Assembly (NCBI GenBank): GCA_037693485.1
Contig: CM075347.1
Coordinates: forward strand, 57,074,501-57,138,500
DNA from: Kitagawia praeruptora
Taxonomy: Eukaryota; Streptophyta; Magnoliopsida; Apiales; Apiaceae
Length of the DNA stretch: 64,000 bases
Direction of reading: 5' to 3'
The notes under the pieces: model-generated
What the model saw: the letters and a program-made list of their open reading frames with translations, nothing else
Told to the model about the DNA's origin: nothing
The model's database searches: none
Position numbers and translations under genes: made by a program
In this document: positions 21,764 to 33,602 of the stretch, piece after piece
Numbering within the stretch: position 1 is the first letter of the stretch
Layout of the letters: each line of letters begins with the position of its first letter

Positions 21764-23114
21764 CAGGGCCGGTCCTGAAAATTTATAGGCCTAGTGCGAA
21801 AAAAAATTAGGGGCCCTTACAAAAATTTGTGAAACTAAAAATGAAAACTTGATAAATTTTTAAAGTGAATTAGTTTTCAACTTAAAATGAAAATCAAGAA
21901 ACAAGATATATGAATTTTCAGAACAAAACAAAATTAGTTTATTTAAAAACCGATTCAATAATTTTTTTTGTTGGAATTGAGTTAAAAAACCAATTTTTTT
22001 TCTTATAATAACAAGCCTTTATAGATGAAATAAGTATAACAATTTTTTTTGTACAATCTCAAGTGAAAGCAACATATAACTTTTCCATCTCTAATTTCAA
22101 AATACAAATTCAAACAAATGAATAACATATATTTTATTTTATATATCAGGAACCTAGGTTGACTTAGATATCGGAACAAACACGTAACAAAATAAAAAGC
22201 ATATGAATTTATAACTAATACAAAAAAAATCTCATTAAAAACACGTTAATTCAATAATAATTTTGAATCAAACACATACATGATATGTACAAGTTTTGAA
22301 CTATATTAAAAATAAGTATCGAAAACATTTATACAATATATATATATTAAAGGTACAAATTTTATTTGGGGCCCTAAGGTTAGTGGCCCAGTGCGGTCGC
22401 ACTGGTGGGACTGCCTCAGATAGGGTTGGAAAAAAAATTCGGAAAATCCGATATTCGTTCGAAATATATGTGTTCGTATCCGGAAAAAAGTGGATATTAT
22501 CCGTATTCGGAGTCAATCGAATATTATCCGTATCTGAATCCGGGAGTTTAGGATGCAGATATGGATATAGGCGCATCCGTATCCGAAAATATCCGTATCC
22601 GAAATAAACTATATATAATATATATTTTTAATTTATTTTTAATATATAATATAAATTTTAATGTATAATTACAAAATATAAGCATGCCTATCATTCTATC
22701 AAGATAATATAATAATATAGTCATCATTAATTATTAAAAATACAAATATAAGCATGTTCATACTAAGTTACGATTAATTATTAAGCATTGTAACACAACA
22801 ATCAAGTAGCATAAGTGGTTTTAGTGTGGTATTAGGAATTTAGGAAAGTAAAAGGAGCAGCACTCGGGTTCAATTCCCACCTCATGATGCAATAATTTTG
22901 GACTGCAAGTGGCGAATCCGAATATATTCGAATTCGTTCGGATATTATTCGTATCCGGTTCGTTCGGATATTATTCGTATCCGGTTCAGTCAGATATTTC
23001 CGGATCCGAATACGGATTCAGATGTCATTACTAATTGCCGGATCCAAATACGAATATGTCCATATCCGGCTCCGTATTATCCGTTTCCCACCCCTAGCCT
23101 GAGGGCCGCCCATG
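21764..23114. mobile_element. Non-autonomous hAT element with a nested insertion
   Basis: Begins CAGGGCCGGTCCTGAAAAT and ends in the imperfect inverted match CCTGAGGGCCGCCCATG, flanked by perfect 8-bp TTAGATAT. GC-rich subterminal phrases (GGCCCAGTGCGGTCGCACTG near 22386-22405) stand out from the AT-rich body. No transposase frame. A second hAT element (22421-23096) interrupts it near its right end, so the original length was about 670 bp. Confidence 0.82.
22421..23096. mobile_element. Second hAT MITE nested in the first
   Basis: 676 bp, starting TAGGGTTGGAAA and ending TTTCCCACCCCTA. The flanking 8-mers GCCTCAGA and GCCTGAGG agree at six of eight positions. Both ends carry many copies of ATCCGAAT/GGATATTATTCG-type subterminal motifs, as is common in hAT MITEs. 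Non-coding. Confidence 0.75.
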
Positions 23115-23122
23115 TTAGATAT
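23115..23122. repeat. hAT target site duplication (right) TTAGATAT
   Basis: Exact partner of 21756-21763. Confidence 0.85.
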
Positions 23123-23143
23123 ATGTAACACTGATTAAGTGTA

Positions 23144-23674
23144 CTAGCTTAAAACCCGTGCGATGCACGGATTTCTTTTAATATTATATAATTTTTTTAT
23201 TAATTTGAATTACCGTTTTTTAAAATATGAATTTTGCATGTTTAAATTTTTAAATGAAATGATTTATTTCTAATTATATAAATGTTATTCGTGATATTTC
23301 TAGGAAAAGAGGGATTTTAGTTAGAAAAGATTGAAAATTTGACATTTTAGTTGAAAAAGATAATCGGTTAATTATAAGTATATGTAAAATTATTATTTAA
23401 TTTTCTTAAATATAGTGTCGTGATTTAACTGTAAATAGAGAGATCTTAGTTGGAGAAAATTAAAAAGGAGCATGTTTTAGGTGAAAAATGTAATTGATTA
23501 GTTTATAGTAATTATAATTCAGTTATGTTATTTTACTAAATTAAATTGCTCGTAGTGTCTTTAGATAGTGAAAATTAATGTTGCCCGTGATATTTCTAGA
23601 AAAAGGAAGTTTAATTATGAAATATGGAAAAGGTGATACGTTTTAGCTGAAAAAGGTAATCGGTAATTATTAGT
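23144..23674 (-). mobile_element. Helitron-like copy, minus strand, 3' part
   Basis: On the minus strand it ends in CCGTGCATCGCACGG (hairpin), GTTTTAAG, CTAG, then T at 23143: a canonical Helitron 3' end. The body matches 15.9-16.5 kb in the opposite orientation. It is interrupted at 23674 by a solo LTR and resumes at 27455. Confidence 0.65.
23670..23674. repeat. Target site duplication TTAGT (left), solo LTR
   Basis: TTAGT precedes the TG of the LTR and is repeated at 27450-27454. Confidence 0.92.
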
Positions 23675-26600
23675 TGTAATAACCCTAACTTTAGCAATGC
23701 TACAGTGATCACATGAATAGTAAATTTTGGGGATTTAGAGAGATGGTATGTAGGTATGCTATAATGGAAACAGGAAATGAATAAACAGAAACCATATTAG
23801 TGTTGTACTACGAAAATAAGTGACTCGAAATGACAATGGATTTCAGAAATTCCTGAATATGGATTTTGAGGATTTTGATTTCGAATAAGCTTTGATTGGA
23901 TATTAAGGAGCATGGAAATATTAAAGGAATTATATATTGAGGAATTAGAAGATTTAGATTTAACCAGAGGATTATTAAGTTAAGAGAATACCAAAGGAAA
24001 TTGGATTTGTAAATGATTTCAAAAACCACTGAGATAATGAGGTATATTCGAAACGAACCACAATTAGACGAGTATGGAAACCAAGCAACCAAGATTAGTA
24101 ATATAACAAGGATACATACCATATTATTTACCAATGTGATGGGCATTTTACTTAGAAAATTTAGAAAATAAGAGATTAGAGCATCCAAGTGGTGTCATTA
24201 GCCATTAACTTGTTTTTAAGGGTAAATTAGTAACTTTGCAAGGTGTTAACCACAAATATCTTCACAAGCTTCCACAAGACACTAGAATGATCAAGATTAA
24301 AGGAAGATAAGATCAAAAATTAGGAGAAAAATCTCTCCCCATCTTCCTCATTACTCCATTTCTCTCATTTCCACAAACTGCCCAGCTAGAGCAAGGAGGA
24401 GAAGAAAAATCATATCTCCATTTCTACCCATGATAAAATCACCAAATTTTAACCACAACCTCTCCACTCCATGGGAATTAGTCGATCCAAATTTTATAGC
24501 AATCCAAGTAGTGTAGCCTAGGCAAATCATCTCCCCAATTTGAAGAACCAAACTGTCCAGGATTGTTCACAGGTTCTGTGATGATTTTCAAACGGCCATA
24601 TCTCCTTCATTACTCAATGGAATTTTGTGTTCTCTATATGGTTGGAAAGATGGTGAGATGCTCTACAACTCTCCTTTAGAAGTCTCATTCAGAAAACCTA
24701 GGTAAGGGCCTCGTTTTTCATGATCTTTAAGTCGGGTTCTAATAACTCCGAATTTCTAACTTTGTTTTCTTCAATTCTTTTGATCATCCAAGCTTACCCA
24801 AGGCTATACAAGGAATATACAAGGTTTAGAAAGCTATTACACACATTAAGGAAGGTATATTATTTGAGACCCTAACTTGAATTATGAGTTTATGGTTGAT
24901 TATGCTTAGTTTAGAAGTTAAGTTGTATAAAGCATGAAATCTTGATGATATGGTTGTTGATATGTGTTTTAAGTTGAATATGGAAGGAGTATGTGCTTGT
25001 AACCATGGTTGGTAAGGTGACCACATGGTGTAGGTGATGGTGTATAAGGTGGATGATTGATTTGGAGGAGTTTGATTTTGGAAAGTATGAAAATATAGCC
25101 GTTATAATGTCCGATTTTCGTTAAACCAAGAAACTGCCCTGTTTTGGACCCTGTACCCGTACGGTAGGTTTCTGTCCCGACCCCCAAATGAAAATGATGA
25201 GATAGAGCTTGGTTCATAGATCATTTTGATATAAGGTGCGTAAAAATCTGATGAACGGTTTAGGAGAAAAGTCAGTTTTAGTGAAAGACATTCGAAAACC
25301 GAGAAAACGTAATTGTATCAACTTTGAGGCTAAAGTTACCATACTTAGACATTTTTATAAGTCACGAAATTTTGGGATAGTGTAGTAGGGTGGTCAGAGG
25401 ACCCTTTACAGTTGACCTTGCATTAAAATTCAAAATCTATATTTTCTGAGAATTTTTACAGTCGAGTGTGGTTATTAAGGGGGATGGTGGAATATGCTAA
25501 AACTTAGATCGAGTTTAAAAATGGTTAAGTGCATGTAAACTTTTGGTGCATAAAAATCATGTTAAACTTATAATATGAGTTAAGGGTGTTATGGTGTAGA
25601 GATTAAGTGATTAAGTGGGATATATACTAATGGTGATCCTTTCGTTCCTATAGAAACGGGAGACGAACTCAGGATTCCACATACTCGCTTTAGAGATCCA
25701 GGCAAGATCTTTTCTATCCCTACTTGGAAATTATTTATCTTCAAAGAAACTTGATTTCATGAAATATATATATGTGATGCTATTGTTACTATATTGTTAA
25801 GAAATGGTTTTCCTTGATTATTGATGTAAAAAAAAGGAAGGTATATGAGTATGATATGAATATGGATATGAGTATGAGTATGAGATGGATATGAATATAC
25901 ATAGAGATGATTATGCATGAAGTGAACATGCCTTATGATTAAGGGAATATAAAGGAATGGTATCAGTTGTTATCTAAAGATATATAAAGGAATGGTATCA
26001 GTTGTTATCTAAAGATATATAAAGGAATGGTATCAGTTATTATTTAGGGTTATATGATTTATAATATTATATTCTTTCTAAGTATTGTGATTTAATAAAT
26101 ATTATTGAATGGTATTTAATACTTTTGAGATAAATGGAATACTCTACGTATATAAAAGCATATTGATTTCATTGAATACAGAGGAGATGTCTGAGTCATA
26201 ATCAAAGTATTATGACATATATAATTTTTTAAAGGTGATGATAAATGGAAATGGAAATGATATATGTGAAAGGAAATGTGAATGGAAATGGAAAATGTGA
26301 AATGGTATTTGATGATTTGAAAAAGGGGGATTGCAACAGTAAGCGTAAGAAGCTGTGTGGTAGTGGCACAGTCCAGCATCCAATATTTTATTTCGGCACG
26401 AAGATGCCAAGGGAGGATGTAGCAGGTAGCCTTCCTCCAGGGTTGATTACCAGGTAGGGATCATCCCTTCTACTAGTAGTAAACAGAGAGCGGATACGGT
26501 CAGGCGACTGATCATCGTCCTACGTATCTGGCGCCAGCAGAGATCCCCAAAACTTGAAAGAAAGAATTGAAAATGGTTTTCAGATTTCTATAACTGAAAA

Positions 26601-27449
26601 CAGAAAAGTGATATGAAATGATGGAACTATTGTTACAAACGAAGAGAAACTGATTTTATATTAATTTATATGATTGTTGCATAAGACGAAAATGAGAAGA
26701 TTATAGCGAGAGATTTGTTCAAGTTTTTATATTATCTTGAAAGATTACACTGAAATGGTATATTGATGGTTATAGCATTCAAGAAGAGGGACTGATATTA
26801 TATGATGTTAGAAGCGAGACTGATGGAATGATACTATATATTTCTTACGTACAAGGATAATTGGAAAGTGTATATACATATTGAATGGAAATAAAATTCT
26901 TCCATAATAACTGAAGTTGCTTTTGTCTATTATATATATACAACGGTTTATTTTCCTTTGATGTTAGTAGATAGAAATTATCTTGCTGAGCTATTTTGGC
27001 TCATTCTTGCTACTTATCTATATACAGCTAGGAATGCCAATACTTTGCAGAACGCCCCGCAAGAGGGTAGGGGAAAGGCGACCTTCTGAGAGCACGCTAG
27101 CATCGATTCCTGAGGTAGCGTAGAGGTAGACGGGTTCTGAGAGCTTATGTATAATTAAGGGTGTAAGAATGTAATAAACTTTTGATTATTGGAACGCTTC
27201 ATGTCGAAGTGTCATTCAACAATGTACTTAAGTATGATCCTGGTTTGTAATAACTGTTCAACTCTTAATTTTATTATGGTAAATGTTGTTCTCTGAGCAT
27301 ATGACTGGTGTGTGTGTGTGTATTATTGTGGGGTCAATTGTATAAGTATTGATTGTTATAAAAAAAAAAAGACCCAAGAGATATTGATATTAAATGGAAA
27401 TTGGTCCGTGATGGCCCGGATTCATGACCCCGGATTTGGGGCTGTCACA
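23675..27449 (+). mobile_element. Solo LTR (3775 bp) of a long-LTR Ty3/gypsy family
   Basis: Starts TGTAATAACCCTAAC and ends CCCCGGATTTGGGGCTGTCACA, with a perfect TTAGT duplication. No internal region, primer site or second LTR is present, so it is a solo LTR left by recombination. It is related to the LTRs at 49364 and 59694: the minus-strand peptide near 24351-24551 (CLGYTTWIAIKFG, WLKFGDFIM) parallels the one at 50686-50880, and both ends resemble each other (CCCCGGAT-TGGGG before the CA). The peptide similarity reflects shared non-coding LTR sequence, not a known protein. The orientation follows that relative. Confidence 0.85.
25951..26053. repeat. 35-bp tandem repeat, three copies
   Basis: AAAGGAATGGTATCAGTTGT plus 15 bp recurs at 25951, 25986 and 26021 within the solo LTR; the third copy is diverged at its end. 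Confidence 0.92.
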
Positions 27450-27454
27450 TTAGT
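27450..27454. repeat. Target site duplication TTAGT (right), solo LTR
   Basis: Exact partner of 23670-23674. Confidence 0.92.
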
Positions 27455-27843
27455 ACTATAATATTATTATTTTATATTATTAAATAGAACAACCCGTGAT
27501 ATAATTGGAAAAAGAGATTTTTCAACAAATTACTCGTAGTGTTTAAAAGAGAAATTTTAGTTAGATACAATATAAAAGATATTGTGTTTTACCTGAAAAG
27601 GTAAATTAATTAGCTAGTGGAAAATAGAAAAGGTAATATGTTTAATCTGAAAAAGAAAATTAATCGTAGTGTCTTTAGATAGTGAGAAATTAATGTTGCC
27701 CGTGATATTTCTAGGAAAAGGAAGTTTAATTATGAAATATGGAAAAGATGATACGTTTTAGCTGAAAAAGGTAATCAGTAATTATTAGTATTATAATATT
27801 ATTATTTTATATTATTAAATAGAACAACCCGTGATATAATTGG
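27455..27843 (-). mobile_element. Helitron-like copy, continued beyond the solo LTR
   Basis: Continues the sequence broken at 23674. An internal paralogue at about 27660-27843 repeats the segments at 23550-23674 and 27455-27510, including TAATTATTAGTATTATAATA, which is the unoccupied form of the solo-LTR site. It is cut at 27843 by the outer Tat-like element. Confidence 0.6.
27839..27843. repeat. Presumed target duplication ATTGG (left), outer element
   Basis: Five bases directly before the outer LTR. The paralogue at about 27497-27512 shows ATTGG followed by AAAAAGAG, the expected right flank. The partner lies beyond the window. Confidence 0.5.
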
Positions 27844-29192
27844 TGTTGTGACCAAAATATTGCATGGATCAGATTTAGGCCCATTATGAGTTTTGGGTCC
27901 AATCCACAAGGAAATAGGATATTTTAGAGGGCTTCCAAGGTACCCGTGGTAACCCATGAAAACTGATAACAGGGCTCCCAAGATAATAGGGCTCCCGGGT
28001 AGAAGGGCTCCCGAATGGCATGGCTCCCGGATAACAGGCTTCCAAGAGCATATGACAACCCATATGGGCTACCATGAGATGGGTAGCAGGTAAATATGAC
28101 GATAAGGGTCCTGGGAATGGCCTCCCATGGATGATCCACAACCCATAGACATCATTACATAGCTTCCAGTACAGCTACAAGACATGGCTTACCAGAATAG
28201 CTTTCATAACCGGCTTACCAAAGGGGCTGCCATAGTTTGGGTTACCGGGCAGTACCCCCAGAGGGGCTACCTTGCGATGAACATTGAAAGAATATAAGGC
28301 TTATGGTCCCGGGGATAGTCTCATCCATAGCCAATGACAACCATCAGAGAGGGCTTCCAGCATAGCTTCCGTAACTGGGTTACCGGAGGGTCTACCGGGT
28401 GGTACCCCCAGCTTCCCCGGAAGCCTGACAGAAACACAGATTCAGACTAGGACAGCCATCAGGTAGGGCTTCCAGTATGGCTTCCATAATTGGGCTACCG
28501 GAGTCAGGCCACCGGGTGGTACCCCAGCTTCCCCCGGAAGCCTGATAAGGCCGCCAGATTGGATAAGGCAGATCTCCTACTTTTTAGGAGCACGTCTCTA
28601 CAGCTGAGATACACCTCTAAACGGATAATTATTCAGTTATTCGAGGATATACATCATATATACATGATAAATCCTTCATTCTTGAGATAAACATCAATGG
28701 ATAGGCTTCCAACAGTCCTGATATGACTTGGAAACCTGATAACTATATCACAATCAGTTGATATACGTAAATATGAGCCATTATCTCATGAGATACGAGA
28801 TAACTCATCACAAACAATCAAACTTATCAATCAAGAACTACATCGGGGCTTGATCCACTATAAATAGTGGTATGTAGGCAGTTTACGGGATCTTCTTCGA
28901 CACTTTACACTCCTTGAGTAGCTAGAGCACGTGCACTCTTGTGTGACACAGTCAAATTAGGGTTCTTGGCTGGCCAACAGATGGTCCTTGAGCTCTATCC
29001 CGTAGATTCAGCCCCAATCATCACCAAAACACCTTCCCGTGTTCTTCGGTAACCCCTAGCCGTGTGCCTTCCTGGGCGGCTAGCCTCAAATATCCGATTG
29101 CGAGCCTTTCCGGGCAGTTGAGAGATTCCATATTTTACGGCGCTATTCCAGCAACGGCCTCCACGTAGTTGTGCTAAAATCCTCCCACAACA
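27844..29192 (+). repeat. Left LTR of outer Tat-like element (1349 bp)
   Basis: TGTTGTGACC...CCTCCCACAACA; the 7-bp ends TGTTGTG and CACAACA are inverted. It is followed by the primer site. The U3 side is packed with approximately 15-bp modules of the type GGCTCCCGG/GGCTTCC/GGCTACC. Confidence 0.88.
28855..28870 (+). promoter_or_regulatory. TATA box inside a palindrome, outer LTR
   Basis: CCACTATAAATAGTGG: a TATAAATA box framed by 7-bp inverted arms. It is conserved in the inner LTRs at 40087-40102 and 32903-32918. Confidence 0.6.
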
Positions 29193-29194
29193 AT

Positions 29195-29212
29195 TGGCGC
29201 TAGAAGGAGGGG
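29195..29212 (+). other. Primer binding site, outer element
   Basis: TGGCGCTAGAAGGAGGGG two bases after the LTR. Its position and TGG start fit a tRNA 3' end complement; the tRNA identity is not resolved. Confidence 0.7.
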
Positions 29213-29243
29213 CATCTTTTATTATCGTCTTTTGGAGGAAAAG

Positions 29244-31286
29244 ATGTTTGACCGCTCCGGCAATGATGAAACGCCGTCTAACGGTGTCAATAAAGAAAAC
29301 GGTGATAAAGAACAGATTATTACCATCAAAGACATGTACCAACGCATGAAACAAATGGGAGAAATACTAGACTCCCTTGAAAGAGATACTGAATTAAAGA
29401 AAAAGTGCGAAAAGGAATTCAATCCGTTGTCAAAACGAGATGAACGAGAGACGATTCCGGGACAAAACTCGAAGGAAAAAGGACTTGGAGATATTTTCCG
29501 AGATAATGTTCACGGATGTGATATTTCGTTAGAATCTAAGATGATCAATAGTGGCATCATTGGTGCACAAAATGAGCCGAGTACGAGATTGGATGGCCTG
29601 ATTGTGGGCCGGAGATCGCAAGGAACGGGCGAAATTTCCCATGAAAGAAGTATGCAAAGGAAATCTCAGATAGGGGTGTCGAAGGACCTTCAAGAACAAA
29701 TGCAATCAGGGAGCCAATGGGGCTTCCGCCAGGAACCCCATCTAGGGATACCGTGGCGTTATCATGAAGGCCTCTCGCTGGAAACTCATGAATACCAGGG
29801 AGAGGGTGAACCCCAAATATATGACCATATCAGTGATAAAGGGGAGTTCCTATCTTTTGGAAGCCCAGGAGCCGGAGGGATAAAGCATAACTCAGGCTTC
29901 CAACATACTTGCGGGCTCGAAGGCAACCGAGAAATGAATCCAGATAATATGGATGAAGAATATACACCCTACAACGGGCCACCAGACCCATTTATTGTTG
30001 AAAGGCTGAACAAAGACCGGAACATAGATGAGCCACCACCCCATAAGTACAATACAACGGGTGGTAGCCCTAAATATGATGGTAGCTCTGACCCAGTAGA
30101 GTACCTACAAAATTTTAATGCAAGAATGGAGGCAAACCACGTGGAGGAGTCCGTCAGGTGCAAATTGTTGGCTGCAACCCTCAATGGAAATGCTCGCCAG
30201 TGGTTTGATCAGCTTCCGGTGAAATATCCAGAATCATGGCAGCAAATGGGAGAGCTATTCGTAACGCGCTTTCAAGCTTCCGTAATGTTCATACCGATTG
30301 AAGAGAGACTAACACGTCTTAAACAGAGGAGCAATGAACCTTTAATGGCATATGTCCATCGATTCAACAGTGAAGTCTCCAAAATAAAGAAGACACTCGA
30401 AGAAATGTTCCAAGGCTCCCTTATGGCAGGAATAAAGCCAAATAACTGATTTCTGAGGGAACTCAAAGAACGTGAACCGAGAACTCTGTCTGATGTCTAC
30501 TCTCTGGCAAAGATAAGAGAGAAGAAAGGAAGGTCCAATAAGGAGCCTGCAAAGGCCTTTGGAGGTACGGGACCAGGAAGTGGGTGTTTGGGAAAGCGAA
30601 ACCAGGCTCCCGGCACTAAAGAGGGAACCCCCACAAAAAGAATTCGAGGAGACGCACTCCCCTATGTGAGGAACCCAGAAGCAAATAATGGTTTTCCCCT
30701 TACGGATGTGAACTCTATTACGACTAAGGCACAACGCGGAAGCCAAGCCCCGTTGAAGGTCGGTTATCGTAAATTCAGAAGGTACACACCTTTAAAAGCC
30801 TCTACAGAACACATCTACGAGGCAATGAAGGCGCAATCCTTCGAGTTGCCGATTTCAAGGCTCCGACTAAGCGAACCATACCCTAAGAATTACTGTGCAT
30901 TCTATGGTAATTATGGACATGAGACTTCAAAATGTCGCCACCTTAGAGATCATATCGAGGAGCTGGTCAGAAAAGGATATCTACCTGAATTTGTTGCCTC
31001 AGCATTGGAAGCACCCGAGGGGAACAGAACCGATCATACTGAGGTCGAAAAAATCCAAGAAGTTGAAAAGGGTTACTATCCCAGAAGCTCTAGCAAAGAG
31101 GCCATTAACCTCAATATTTACACGGGGGAAGACATCACGATAGCCCTGGATTCGGTAGCCCTGAATCCGGTAGAAATGGTTCCGGTAGCCCTGAACTCCG
31201 GTAGCCCTGAGCTTGATCTCCTCCAAGCTTTCAATTCGGAAGCCCTGTATCCGGTAGCTTTGAAATCTAGAAGCCCTGGATGGTAG
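29244..31286 (+). pseudogene. gag: Tat-like Gag with one in-frame TGA
   Basis: Gag would package element RNA into particles. From the ATG at 29244 the frame is open to a TAG at 31284-31286 except for one TGA at 30447-30449, so it appears as two frames of about 401 and 279 codons. The core Gag domain lies at about residues 275-400 (PKYDGSSDPVEYLQNF, then GNARQWFDQLP, then RLTRLKQRSNEPLMAYVHRF). After the stop the same frame continues with RELKEREPRTLSDVYSLAK. A C-terminal knuckle-like block follows (YCAFYGNYGHETSKCRHLRD, then IEELVRKGYLPEF), typical of Tat-clade Gag. The N-terminal 250 residues are poorly conserved and include the unit that has expanded in the inner copy. The ending falls in a 15-bp repeat tract. 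Confidence 0.8.
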
Positions 31287-31330
31287 CCTTGAATCCGGAA
31301 GCTCTGAATCCGGTAGCTCCAAAGATAAAA
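31130..31330 (+). repeat. 15-bp modular repeats at Gag 3' end, outer copy
   Basis: Degenerate units like GGTAGCCCTGAATCC, partly spaced by unrelated bases. The inner copy holds a larger array at 41745-41998. Confidence 0.8.
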
Positions 31331-32580
31331 CACCAAAGAGGCAGACTGACCAGCCACATGACTGGGTTGGGATCCCAAAGAATGGATCCAGAATTACCAC
31401 TCATCAGGAAGCCCCAACGGAAGTCCTCTTTCGGACATAGGCTTAGTGGAATTCAACTTATTAGTTGTAGCTGTGTAACTTCAAATTCAGTTACTACAAA
31501 CTTTGTCATTCATAGACACTCGGGGGGTAGCGCATGTGCACCACCCGAGGTAGTAACAAAATGTTCTACGAATTGAATATCTATAAAGCTGGAAACAGAT
31601 TCCTATTCACTGTCTTCATAAGCAAAATGCCTGATACAATTGGCAAATGATGATGATGTTCTAAAAAAGTCAATAGAAAGAAGATGTGCACTTATAGTGT
31701 GGGGCTTCCATCATGGAAACCTCATGTCAAGGTTTCCAATTTGTTCGGGGAGTAGCACCACCGATAATATTAATGTTTGAAGCTGGTAAGGAAAATCATG
31801 GAATTGAAAACTTTTCCCGATGAGCACTTTGATGTTGTAGAAGCAAAGACAGGGCTTCCGGTGCAGCTAATCAGCATCTCGGAAAACAAATGCCATGCAG
31901 AAGATGAGGAAACTACTAGCCATGCTGCTAACAGAGAACAACTCAAATGATGAGAAGGTCCTCAGGTATTACTTTAGGAAGCTGAACTAAAGCATATCCT
32001 ATAATCCTGTTAAAGGGTTACCAGCTAAAAAGGAAAAAGTGAGTGGTAGCCTCAATTGTCATTTGACCATGAGGCTTCCCATCCAAAATAAGAACGGTTG
32101 CCTAAAGGGCTACCAACACAACTCTGAAGAGTACTACCAAGTCTCTCACCAAAAGGAAAAGGCATATAAGCCCTTGAGAAGAGCTAACTAATGGAGGTGC
32201 CAATACCAAGAAAACAAAGGAAGCTCTTGGAAAAGGGGCAACCAAGTTCCCAACATCTCCAGGCAGCACAGTCAAGATGGCAGCCTGACAGAAGCCTCAT
32301 GAGAATGACGAGGACGACTAAGGGCTAGAGGCTACCAGATAAAGAAGGCCTATATATCATGGCCGCCTCAGGTTCCCAAAGATTTATGAACCAGAAGTTT
32401 CCCTTCACAGGATGCTCCTATGGGAAGCCTCTCCAACAGTTGAAGCTCAAATCATGAGATATCATTGGAAAAGAATTATGAAAGCAAACAAAATCCCGGA
32501 AAGCTACCACAAGAATATTAACGGGATATTGATGATCACTCTACCGAAAAGGAAATGATATGAAGCCCACGAATGGCATG
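31287..32580 (+). other. Decayed region after Gag, no pol recognised
   Basis: 1.3 kb with short broken frames and no aspartic protease, reverse transcriptase or integrase motif. It parallels 42000-43305 of the inner copy. It holds two CGGGGGGTA-type tracts (31521; variant at 31746). It ends at GAATGGCATG, the junction with the inverted LTR. Confidence 0.6.
32576..32580. repeat. Target duplication GCATG of inner element, first half
   Basis: GCATG joins the U5 end of the inverted LTR. Its partner, inverted as CATGC, is at 39393-39397. The uninterrupted site reads TGGCATGCC near 43298-43306. Confidence 0.8.
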
Positions 32581-33602
32581 TGTTGTGGGAGGATTTTAGC
32601 ACAACTACGTGGAGGCCGTTGCTGGAATAGCGCCGTAAAATATGGAATCTCTCAACTGCCCGGAAAGGCTCGCAATCGGAGATTTGAGGCTAGCCGCCCA
32701 GGAAGGCACACGGCTAGGGGTTACCGAAGAACACGGGAAGGTGTTTTGGTGATGATTGGGGCTGAATCTACGGGATAGAGCTCAAGGACCATCTGTTGGC
32801 CAGCCAAGAACCCTAATTTGACTGTGTCACACAAGAGTGCACGTGCTCTAGCTACTCAAGGAGTGTAAAGTGTCGAAGAAGATCCCGTAAACTGCCTACA
32901 TACCACTATTTATAGTGGATCAAGCCCCGATGTAGTTCTTGATTGATAAGTTTGAACGTTTGTGATGATTTATCCTCTCTCCAGTGGGATAATGACTGTT
33001 GTTGCTGATATAAATCGTGTATCAACTGATTGTGATGTAGTTATCAGGTTTCCAAGCCTTATCAGGACTGTTGGAAGCCTATCCACTGATGTTTATCTCA
33101 TGAATGTATGATTTATCATGTAATAATGATGTATATCCTCGAATAACTGAATAATTATCCGTTTAGAGGTGTATTTCAGCTGTAGAGACGTGCTCCTAAA
33201 AAGTAGGAGATCTGCCTTATCCAATATGGCGGCCTTATCAGGCTTCCGGGGGAAGCTGGGGGTACCACCCGGTAGCCTGACTCCGGTAGCCCAACTATGG
33301 AAGCCATACTGGAAGCCTTATCTGATGGCTGTCCTAGTCTGAATATGTGTTTCTGCCAGGCTTCCGGGGAAGCTGGGGGTTCCGGCGGTAGCCCCTCCGG
33401 TAACCCCTCCGGTAGCCCCTCTGGTAGGCTATTTTGGGAAGCCTGCTTTCCAGGAGCCTTGTCATCTGGGAGCCCTCTCACCAGTTTTCATGGGTTACCA
33501 CGGGTACCCTGAAGCCCTCTGAAACATCCTCTTTCCTTGTGGATTGGACCCAAAACTCATCATGGGCCTAAATCTGATCCATGCAAGATTTTGGTCACAA
33601 CA
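32581..33602 (-). repeat. Inner element 3' LTR, inverted (1022 bp)
   Basis: Minus-strand TGTTGTGACC...CCTCCCACAACA. It is closer to the LTR at 39398-40424 than to the outer LTRs, sharing for example CTGGAGAGAGGATAAATC and GCTCCTGGAAAGCAGGC. A minus-strand purine tract (CGGGGGGTAAT) abuts it at 33603-33613. Confidence 0.88.

Noticed and set aside
24351..27300. A gene inside the 3.8-kb TG...CA unit
   Set aside because: No domain found; terminal features and the TTAGT duplication fit a solo LTR.
28995..29354. 119-codon minus-strand frame and its copies at 32560-32778 and 40227-40784
   Set aside because: All lie on LTR sequence, recur wherever the LTR does, and match no protein family; treated as chance frames.
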